The notes below the pieces were generated by a model that saw nothing but the letters and a program-made list of their open reading frames with translations, did not search any database and was not told the DNA's origin. Shown here one piece after another: positions 47,740 through 57,740 of a stretch of 64,000 nt of DNA. The stretch spans positions 4,290,482 through 4,354,481 of the forward strand of contig JAPWDM010000017.1 in NCBI GenBank assembly GCA_035578155.1, written 5' to 3'. The stretch comes from Brachynemurus nebulosus (taxonomy: Eukaryota; Arthropoda; Insecta; Neuroptera; Myrmeleontidae). The translations under genes and the position numbers were made by a program. Every line of letters starts with the position of its first letter. Position 1 is the stretch's first letter.

Positions 47740-48366
47740 ATGAAATTGTCTGAACCGGAATCAATGGACTGGGATAAAACGGATGTTTCAGTTGGTGAAT
47801 TTTTCGAACGTGAACCAATGCTACTGAACGAACTGACTTTGGAAACATTTCTTCAAATCTACAAGTGGATCAGTTTGAATGTGCTGAAAAGTTATGGTGC
47901 AAAAATCATACGACGTGCCTGGATTTGGTTATCATCCGATTATCGAGCCATGCTTCAAGAATGTGAACCATGTTTTGAACATTATAATCGACCATGGCAA
48001 CAAGATCATATTGATGGACCACCTGGTTTGAAAATTCGTTGTGAAATGTGCAAGAATGGCGTGAAAATGGAGGAAAACTTTCAACCGCCCGTTGGTGAAC
48101 CATTGACATTTGCAACACGGATTTCACACGTTGAAGACATATTTCTGACTCATCCTTATTTGTATACAAAAGTCAAAAATTTCGATATGTTATTATACTT
48201 AACAAAACAACTATTGAAATATGATATTTGGGTGCAACATCTGTATGCATATATGATACCCGAATATGCACAACGAATTTGTCAAGTATGGGATCAATTA
48301 CCTGAAAACATGAAACAATTACGTTCGGGTCTTATTGAATATATAAACAAATCATACAATTTTTAA
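47740..48366 (+). CDS. 208-residue orphan protein in palindrome centre
   Basis: The ATG at 47740 comes directly after the left arm ends (TATATATATG), so the arm must supply the promoter. The 208-codon frame is intact to TAA at 48366. Composition is protein-like, with many Trp and Tyr. Visible parts: LTLETFLQIYKWISLNVLKS (about 31-50), a Trp-rich RRAWIWLSSDYRAML, a CEPCFEHYNRPWQQDH segment (about 80-96), a CX2C in KIRCEMCKNGVKM (about 104-114), and helical LLYLTKQLLKYDIWVQHLYAY toward the end. The two Cys pairs could bind a metal. I recognise no family. It is followed by about four tandem 28-31 bp units around TTTATTGTAAAAAATATTTC (48366-48475) and AATAAA near 48501. No paralogue appears elsewhere in the window. 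Confidence 0.6.
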   Translation: MKLSEPESMDWDKTDVSVGEFFEREPMLLNELTLETFLQIYKWISLNVLKSYGAKIIRRAWIWLSSDYRAMLQECEPCFEHYNRPWQQDHIDGPPGLKIRCEMCKNGVKMEENFQPPVGEPLTFATRISHVEDIFLTHPYLYTKVKNFDMLLYLTKQLLKYDIWVQHLYAYMIPEYAQRICQVWDQLPENMKQLRSGLIEYINKSYNF

Positions 48367-48676
48367 TATTTATTTATTGTAAAAAATATTTCATATACAT
48401 TTATTGTAAAAAATTATTTCATATACAAAACATTTATTGTAAAAAATATTACATATACATTTACTGTGAAAATATTTTGTATTCATACTTATATTTTAAA
48501 AATAAAGAACAATAATTATTTACATATATGTGTTATTTATTTGAAAAAAAAAAAAACCTTTTTATCTTACAGGGTTAAAAAATATAAAAATAAAATATAC
48601 ACTTCAATGAGGGATAACTGCTGCTTATACGATGGTGTTCTTCAAAATTCAATAAATTCTTAATGCGGATAATCAA
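48367..48676. repeat. Short tandem repeat in 3' region of the 208-codon gene
   Basis: About four diverged copies of a 28-31 bp unit with ATTTATTGTAAAAAATATT and CATATACA run from 48366 to 48475. The stretch to 48676 is AT-rich with AATAAA near 48501 and holds no gene. Confidence 0.6.
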
Positions 48677-49649
48677 TTAATCATCATCATCATCATCATA
48701 ATCGCTAGCATCTTCTTTATCAGTTTCATCCAGATAATCACCTAGTGGTTCAATAACATCAGCCTTTTGAAGTTCGCGAAATATAGAGAATATTTCTCGA
48801 CCAACAGTAGTTTCTTTTAAAGCATTTAACTCTTTGATTAAATCTTCTCGATCGTAAACGTTAAACAACAACATATTTTTATTTTCCTCTAAACTTCGAA
48901 TAATATTGAGTATTTTTTCACCAGTCTCTGAAGTCTCGTATAAACGTTGTAATTCATCTATTAAAGTATTAGGATTATGCAAGTATTTTATTTTTTTCGA
49001 TTGTATGTTAACATTTCTAGACTCTCTCAAGTTGTCTTGCTTAAAATGCTTAGCTAAGGCCCCGTTTTCGACATTTTCATTTGAAGCTATATGACGTTTT
49101 AAGCTTATTGGTTTAACCTGATTGACAATTTTCGCTTCATTTTCCGAGTCAGCGTTTCGAACCTCTTTTAACATTATAATATCTAAAGCAGTTCCAGAAG
49201 TTTAGTTGTGAAGAGGAGGTTGTTTCATTGCAATTGTTATTAATTGCTGTTAAGTGATTTACTTGCTTACTTTCATTAGACCAACTATCTTTCTCGTTTT
49301 CAGATTGACGACGGTTTTCTCCTCTTTTCAAAGAGTTAAATTTGGTTTGAATGGCTTCAGTTGCAGCATCTATCCTTTTTTGGTCAAACGGATTCAAGAT
49401 TGCTTCAGAGTAATCAATATCATGCTGTAGTTGAGATGTATTTTCATCATTATCATCAAATCTAGATATAGAGATATCATCAGGTGTTTTATTATTAGGA
49501 TCAGATGGTATGAATTTGCTTGATGAGTTATCATTCTTTCCAATCGTACCATCATTAATATTGCTTAACGAATTATGTTGAGCATTTAAGCGTCTAGAAA
49601 GATTAGACTTTCGCGTAAATGCTTTACCACAAAAATCACAATTATACAT
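48677..49649 (-). pseudogene. C2H2-finger gene of palindrome centre (frameshifted)
   Basis: The minus strand from ATG 49649 encodes MYNCDFCGKAFTRKSNLSRR, a C2H2 zinc finger at the extreme N-terminus whose first zinc His position is Arg (SRRL instead of SRHL), with the last His retained in NAQHN. A hydrophilic Asn/Ser/Asp-rich region follows to about residue 150. This frame stops at 49149. A second frame, open from about 49200 and listed from 49174 to 48677, continues with LKEVRNADSENEAK, two IDELQRLYETSETGEKIL / IKELNALKETTVGREIF-like repeats (about 48980 and 48830), and an acidic (DD)n tail. The two frames overlap and differ by one base, so they look like one gene of about 320 residues with one shift, though two overlapping genes are possible. 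A finger plus acidic tail suggests a nucleic-acid-associated role; that is inference. Confidence 0.55.
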
Positions 49650-49720
49650 CGTTCAGCGGGAGGTCTGAAGCGTTCGCTAGTGAATGAATAACTGTTCAAA
49701 GATTTATTGCTTCTCTACTT

Positions 49721-50697
49721 ATATATACTTAGCTCATTTGCTTCACCGAGCGACTCATTTGACTCCAACGAGTGACTCACATGCTCCCGGAGTGATTCAT
49801 TTTGCTCCCGGAGTGACTCATTTTGCTCCCGGAGTGACTTATATTGCACACGGAGTGACTCATTTTGCTCCCGGTGTGACTCATTTTGCTCCCGGTGTGA
49901 CTCATTTTGCTCCCGGAGTGACTCATTTTGCTCCCGGAGTGACTCATTTTGCTCCCGGAGTGACTCATTTTGATCCCGGAGTGACTCATTTTGCTCCCGG
50001 AGTGACACATTTTGCTCCCGGAGTGACTCATTTTGCTCCCGGAGCAACTCATTTGACTCCAACGAGTGACCCACATGCTCCCGGAGTGACTCATTTTGCT
50101 CCCGGAGTGACACATTTTGCTCCCGGAGTGACTCATATTGCTCCCGGAGTGACTCAATTTGCTCCCGGAGTGACTCAATTTGCTCCCGGAGTGACTCATT
50201 TTGCTCCCGGAGTGACTCATTTTGCTGCCGGAGTGACTCATTTTGCTCCCAGAGTGACTCATTTCGCTGCCGGAGTGACTCATTTTGCTCCCGGAGTGAC
50301 TCATTTTGCTCCCGGAGTGACTCGTTTTGCTCCCGGAGTGAATCATTTTGCTCCCGGAATGACTCATTTTGCTCCCGGAGTTACTCACCTTGCTCCCGGA
50401 GTGATTCATTTTGCTCCCGGAGTGACACATTTTGGTCCCGGAGTGACTCATTTTGCTGCCGGAGTGACTCATTTTGCCCCCGGAGTGACTTATTTTGCCC
50501 CCGGAGTGACTCATACACCTTATCATGGTTAAAGAGCTCATACACCTTATCATGGTTAAAGGGCTCACACACATTATCATGGTTAAAGGGTATAAATTAG
50601 TTAAACTTACACAAAATATTGTCAATTTACCGGTGGTTGTCAAAGAGTTAACATTACTTTCGCTGAAAAAAACAATTTCGTGGTAAAACAATTGCAT
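49721..50697. repeat. 21-bp minisatellite of right arm (about 37 units, AP-1-like)
   Basis: Units of GAGTGACTCATTTTGCTCCCG repeated about 37 times from 49741 to 50513, followed by three 27-bp units (CTCATACACCTTATCATGGTT type, 50510-50590). By my count about 24 units keep a perfect TGACTCA, the AP-1 consensus. A higher-order copy of CATTTGACTCCAACGAGTGA recurs about 305 bp apart (49758 and 50050). Four of the six frames are open throughout because 21 is divisible by three: HFAPGVT and SDSFCSR on plus, MSHSGSK and ESLREQN on minus. The long ORFs here (49684-50532 plus; 49777-50697 minus) follow from that and are not called genes. Confidence 0.9.
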
Positions 50698-50705
50698 TTC
50701 GAACC

Positions 50706-50882
50706 ATGATAATATACAATTCAGAGCAGTCCAACGCTAAACAACCTAGCAAAGGACTTTCGAAACCTAAGATCATTAAACGTAAAACTTTTAAGCGACA
50801 ACACATTTCACCCGAAAATTTAGCATTCCTTAAATCACTAGGTCTTAAAGTGAAAAGAACATGGTACGCACCAATGTGCTAA
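50706..50882 (+). CDS. 58-residue basic orphan protein, right copy
   Basis: ATG 50706 to TAA 50882, same length and layout as the copy at 47018-47194. It carries MIIYNSEQ at the start, the basic KPKIIKRKTFKRQ core and the FLKSLGLKVKRTW end. It lies 159 bp upstream of the DIQGY gene on the same strand, so the two could be expressed together or from nearby promoters. The gap between them has a TATA-like TTTTATATAAAG at 50985-50996, better placed to serve the DIQGY gene. No known domain. Preservation in both arms either reflects selection or only recent arm homogenisation. Confidence 0.5.
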   Translation: MIIYNSEQSNAKQPSKGLSKPKIIKRKTFKRQHISPENLAFLKSLGLKVKRTWYAPMC

Positions 50883-51041
50883 ATATTATTAACAGTTTGT
50901 AATTTGATGGTCAACTAGCAATAGCTATTAGTATCCTTTTTCGGATACATCCCATAAATTAACTATCCTCACCAATTTTAATTATTTTATATAAAGTTGT
51001 GGATTGTGTGAGTAAATTCACTTCTACGGCGGCGATAAAAA

Positions 51042-51516
51042 ATGGCGTTTCTTGACATACAAGGCTATCAAGGAGCTAACAACCAATTTTATTTTAAAGA
51101 AGTTGGTATCGTTGCGGAAAATTCGGATGAAATATTACATCTTATATTCGACGCACCGTTTGATTTCAACGAGTTGCCGAAGAAATATGAACGGGTGGCT
51201 CTACGTTGGCTTTGCCGAAATTGGCATGGGATACCTTGGTCATATGGATTTATTCCGTACAAAAAACTTCATTCCATATTGAAACCTATATTAAAGAAGT
51301 TTCAAGGGCGGTGAAAAGAAGAAATGGATTTCAAATTTGTTTGATGGTACCGAAAACCAGCCGTGGATTTTGAATTTGGAGGAAATATTTGATGTACCGA
51401 AGATTTCCCATCTGCGAGATGAATATTAATCAAGACGTTGTATGCTTCATTCTGACAAAATTTGTTCTTTAGAAAATTGTATTCTTTTAAAAAATTTTTA
51501 TATGGAAAATAAGTAG
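51042..51516 (+). pseudogene. DIQGY-family gene, right copy (frameshift plus early stop)
   Basis: The first frame (51042-51314, 90 residues) is identical to the left copy. The same +1 shift is needed near 51300 (AAGTTTCAAGGGCGG) to enter GGEKKKWISNLFDG. Here the second frame ends early with TAA at 51427-51429, where the left copy has TAT and reads on to the Cys/His-rich end; the equivalent of the left stop is at 51514-51516. The right copy therefore lacks the C-terminal cluster. A TATA-like box lies about 50 bp upstream of the ATG, and AATAAA occurs near 51571, before the AT-rich outer arm. Expression is plausible, full function less so. Confidence 0.6.
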
Positions 51517-52330
51517 ATTTTATGTAATATATAGATTTAAGCAATTTAATTTCTGTATACATATTCTATAAATAAAATTAAAAAAAAATTATGTGCGTTT
51601 TATTTAATTATTACCCTAAATTCCCCTATTTTTTAAAGCAAGAAGTTACTTTCGTTAACCTATAGAAGTATTGACAAAAATCTTATGAAATTTATTATTC
51701 TAATTGAAAAGCATATTTCATGATACACCCTGTATAAGAAAACATTCATTAAAAATATTAAATATACTCCCGTTATATACATGATTTTACATGTGAATTC
51801 TCTAATATAGATACTAATCTATAAAAATTTAGCAAACTAAATGCTGTTATTATTTTTATATTAAGCAACGTGTTTATAGTAATTTAAAACCGAAAATTGA
51901 ACTTTTATTCTGTTTAAAATATGAATAAATACAATACTATTATACCGTAATATAAATATGTATCAGTATTAAAATGATATACATTGATTTTGCTGATTAA
52001 ACAAATTTTTGCAATATTTATAAATTATTTTATAATTAGATTCCGTCTAATCGTAAATTAGAAATAGAATACTACATATTATTATTAATATACAGGGTTT
52101 ATACATAATATACAGGTGTGTAGGTATTAATATAATTTTCATTTGATTTATAAATTATGCGGTGAATAGTTCTGTGTTATACTAAAGTTCTTAAATAATG
52201 TTTTACAATGTGCTTTCAAGGTCTGTTAAAATAAACATTCAGCTAAAACAAACTTATTTTAAGCTGATAAAATTCTAAAGCTAATAAGTTTTTCAAGGTT
52301 AATTATATATAAAAATATTACGCAGTAGAA
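51517..52330. other. AT-rich part of right arm
   Basis: Mirror of 45566-46383. No gene. It contains a TACAGGGTGTATCAT-type word (complement at about 51722-51736) seen in other dispersed repeats of the window. Confidence 0.6.
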
Positions 52331-53280
52331 TTGACACCCAAATTTCCGGCAGTACAGTAGCGGTCAGAAATCTGGGCTCTGGAGTCTGGAGTCTGAAGTC
52401 GTGATTGCGGCTAGCGCTTGGTACGGTGCCCCCACAAAATTTAGCGATCTTCCAATCTTAAATAAACAATTTTAAAATTATTACATGATCCAAAATTATT
52501 ATATAAATAAACAAACAAAAATCCCCGCTTGTATGAATCATACTATAATTATAATTCAACAATCAGGCCATAAATTAAAAATTCCAAGAAAACTATTTCG
52601 TATTTGAAATCAAACAAAGAAATTGCTGAGTCATCAAAATCTTAAATAAACATTTCTTTAAATTAAAACTTATATAAATAAACAAATTAAAAAAGTGCTG
52701 ACTTTGCTGAAAACAGGCGTAAACTTGTTGAAAAGTACAGTAGACACTCGATTTACAGTACAGTAGCGGTCAGAAATCTGGACCCCGGAGTCTGATTTTA
52801 AAATTTAGCGCTTGGTACAGTGCCCCCACAAAATTTAGCGGCCTCCCAATTTTCGTTTAAGATGACGCAATTAAGTGAGGTTCAAGGTTTACACGTAATA
52901 AGCACAGTATACTTCAAAAAGTGATCGGATACCTTTTTGGTCAGGGGGGTCCGCACTTTTGACACGGCAGTGTACCAAAAATTTAAGTACAGTACGGTGT
53001 CAAAAGTTTAGGGCCACCCCTTGGGTTAGGGTAATCCCACATTTTTGACGCGGTAGTTCGTTTAAGATGATGCAATTAAGGCAAGCGCGTGTTGAGGTCA
53101 AGGTTTGCACGAACAGTACGCTTCAAAAAGTGATCGGACAACTTTTTGCCCAGGGGGCCCGCACTTTTGACACGGCAGTGTACCAAAAATTTAAGTACAG
53201 TACGGTGTCAAAAGTTTGGGGCCACCCCCGAGTTAGGGTAACCCCACGTTTTTGACGTGGTAGTGTACCCCATTTATCAA
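52331..53280. repeat. TACTGTAC / GGGGGCAC repeat arrays of the right arm
   Basis: Mirror of 44634-45565: the GTACAGTAGCGGTCAGAAATC blocks (52350 and 52760) and two 207-bp units (about 52850-53280) with AAGTACAGTACGGTGTCAAA. Both arms thus carry at least six TACTGTAC words each near the outer third. No gene is seen. Confidence 0.8.
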
Positions 53281-53654
53281 TTTGTAACCTAAAATTCAGT
53301 CTGCGCATGCGTTAGGTTTGCATTCAAAAACTATGGCGGGTAATAACTAAATTATGGTGACGCATAATGGGTTAACATAAATTAATTTGGTTGCTGGTGA
53401 TGACTCATGTGTTTGGAATTTCAAGGCCAACAGTAAGAGCGAGTGTTGTGGTCAAATGTCAACAACAAATTTTAAATACATGTACTCAGTACGTGCCGGG
53501 TCAAAGGTTAAGGTTTGCACATCGATACAGTTTGATGACTCATCAGTTCGGAATGTCTAGTACCGTAAAGTTACACGATTTCAAACATTGGCAAAAGGGT
53601 TCAAGTTGCTTAGTTTTGCGGTGCTCCAGCTCTCTCATAGCTTATCTACTGATC

Positions 53655-54278
53655 TATAAACGAGGTGAAATTGGCTCAATTGGTTAGAGCATTGATCGAT
53701 GTCCAGAAGACACCGGTTCCATGCCGGGTACATCAAGTAATTTTTTTTAATTTTTTTTTTTATTTAATTTAAAATATTGAAATTAATAATACAATATATA
53801 ATTTCTAATTGTTACAATGTAAATAATTTATATTTGAAAATTAATGGTTAATTTTGCAATATATACATTAGAACGAAAATTTTATTTCTAACAATAAAAT
53901 ATAACTATGAAATTACATTGTTACTTACTGTTAGCGGCTGTTAGCATTAAGAAATAATTAACATTAATTTTTACGGCTGTTATACTCCAAGTATAGTGGT
54001 AGGTTAATTCTAGTGTTCTGGAATTCACTAGATTTAACCTATCCCTATACTTGGAGAATAACAGCCGTAAAAATTAATGTTAATGACTTTTTAATACTAA
54101 CAGCCGCTAACAGTAAGTAGCATTTAACGCTAACGGCATTTCCAAATATAAATTATTCACATTATGACAATTAGCATTTGTCTGTTATATTATTAATTTC
54201 AATAATATTTTAAATTAAATAAAAAAAAAAATACTGGATGGACCCGTAACCAACTGAGCCAATTTCACCTCGATTATA
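53655..54278. mobile_element. 624-bp foldback with tRNA-like ends inserted in right arm
   Basis: Ends TATAAACGAGGTGAAATTGG and the complement (ending CACCTCGATTATA at 54278) pair, and almost the whole element folds back around a centre near 54015, for example TTTTTACGGCTGTTATACTC against its complement. The left arm of the big palindrome lacks it and reads CTACTTAGATCATATT at the corresponding site, so this is a clean insertion. GATC (53651-53654) and GACC (54279-54282) may be a 4-bp target duplication. Confidence 0.85.
53661..53735 (+). promoter_or_regulatory. tRNA-like head with pol III A and B boxes
   Basis: TGGCTCAATTGG (A-box type) forms a D-arm GCTC-AATTGGTTA-GAGC, and GGTTCCATGCC (B-box type) forms a T-arm CCGG-TTCCATG-CCGG about 45 bases later. 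The acceptor stem does not pair, so it is a SINE-like head rather than a tRNA gene. The other end of the foldback keeps only the A-box part. Confidence 0.6.
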
Positions 54279-54489
54279 GACCATATTAAATTCCTATAAA
54301 TGACATTAAAAAAATTATTAAAACTTTAAGGGTATTTTTTTCGAGAATGGCTGGCTAGTACGTTTTATTATTTTACTATGTTCACTCCCTAAACGTATAC
54401 TATTAATATTCCAAGTATCGTCCAAAAGTGAATTTCCCAGGCCAGAACCTCTTCTTGTTAGAAAACTTACTGTAAATTAAAATACCCCT

Positions 54490-56480
<1,991 letters not shown>

Positions 56481-56955
56481 CATATGTACATTGTACATAT
56501 TTTGTTTTGTTTCATATTTAATAATATTATATCATAACATAATCTTCAATTTCTTGTTTACTTAAAAATTCAATTAAAAAAAAAAATTCTTCATTACATT
56601 AGCTTAGAAAATCTGTTTAATTTTTATTTTTCAACTTGAGATAGAACCATGCTAATTATAATGCAATAAATGAGAAACAAAACTCTATACATGTATATGT
56701 GTTATAACACATGTATGTGAATAGACTTCACTTGTTCTCACAAAATTCTTTAATAAAAAAGTGAAATATTTTTATACTTCATAAAGAACTGAGATATAAA
56801 TATAAATTACTTATTAGACTAATAAAGAAAGAAAACTAATATAATGGTGAAAATTTACATTTTCTCGAAAAATACTTAAAATAGAAAGAAAATTATAAGA
56901 ATATTTTCTTCATAATTTTTTTTTCCTTTTCAACGATGTAAAAATCGAACTGTCT
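56481..56955. other. AT-rich spacer
   Basis: No gene or element boundary is recognised. Confidence 0.5.
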
Positions 56956-57138
56956 TATGATAGGATCGAATGATAAAAAATGGCCAGAAAACCTACTTCT
57001 GGGCATCCGACGTGTCCTACTTCTGGCCATCCTAACGAACTTAGCTGAGCCAATTCAGAATCCAGTCCGCACACAAAATTTCATAAGCATTAGAGGTTTC
57101 GTTCGAGAGTTATCGTGGCGACACATATATACATATAT

Positions 57139-57208
<70 letters not shown>

Positions 57209-57740
57209 TTTAGTGAATATCATTTTCGTATTCTAGGGACCTCAAAACACATTTCTGTTATGATCCCGGGCTTAGGTCCCGTCATGACACCTGCTGTAGT
57301 AGCGTATTTCCAGTTTCACTTTTGGAAATTCGCTAAAAGAAAAGACGTGAAAATTAACACCTACTATCCAAAACCAGCGCTTGATCTTAAGTGGTGGAAT
57401 AAGTGTTAATATAAATTTAATCCTCCTAATACAAAATACGTACCCCTAAAATATCAATCCGTTATTTAAAAGCGTTTGGAAAATATTTAGGAAAAAATGG
57501 TTTTCGTTTCACCCCTTTAGAGGGATGTATCTTCCGTATTACTGAGTTTTGGAAAAAAGTGTAAATGAGAAGGTACCATTATTTTTGAAAGTACTATCAG
57601 CTCTAGCAATTACAGTACATAATTCTGGACCACCTGTATATAGCATATACTATCATGGCCGACCATTTGTGATGAACAACCAACAACTAAAAGTAAATTT
57701 ATTTATTTTAAGAAAGATTTTGGAATTTTTTGTTCAATAG
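56956..57740. repeat. Dispersed repeats with central (AT)n (57125-57204)
   Basis: 56960-57360 is the inverted counterpart of 23205-23560, with the AT array at the same place. 57390-57650 is the repeat family also at 5330-5623 and 37080-37317. The 150-codon frame at 56957-57409 crosses the AT array and is an artefact. Confidence 0.8.

Larger units (their letters stand above)
44026..54470. mobile_element. 10.4-kb palindromic composite element (giant inverted arms)
   Basis: The left arm (about 44026-47739) and right arm (about 49721-54470) are inverted copies, nearly identical over kilobases; for example the 90-codon ORF is the same in both. The central 1.98 kb is unique. The outermost alignable words are GCTTACAAGGAGAGGTTC (left) and the complement of CTAACAAGAAGAGGTTC (right). 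The arms differ in minisatellite length and by a 624-bp insertion on the right. Gene content: one 58-codon ORF and one frameshifted DIQGY gene per arm, plus two genes in the centre. No transposase, integrase, recombinase or polymerase motif is visible. No target duplication could be defined because the left edge abuts a TTAA MITE. Confidence 0.85.

Noticed and set aside
49684..50532. 282-codon ORF of HFAPGVT repeats as a structural repeat protein
   Set aside because: It is one of four open frames of a 21-bp minisatellite; the unit length and lack of stops explain it without selection for protein.
53661..53735. Functional tRNA gene
   Set aside because: D- and T-arms form, but the acceptor stem does not pair and the opposite end of the foldback keeps only part of it; a SINE-like head fits better.
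44026..54470. Polinton/Maverick or adintovirus identity for the palindrome
   Set aside because: No protein-primed DNA polymerase, retroviral-type integrase, ATPase or capsid gene is seen, and no 6-bp target duplication can be shown. Kept only as a loose possibility.
44026..54470. Palindrome as assembly or hairpin-read artefact
   Set aside because: The arms differ in minisatellite unit number, a 624-bp insertion and point changes such as TAT versus TAA, which a copied read would not show.
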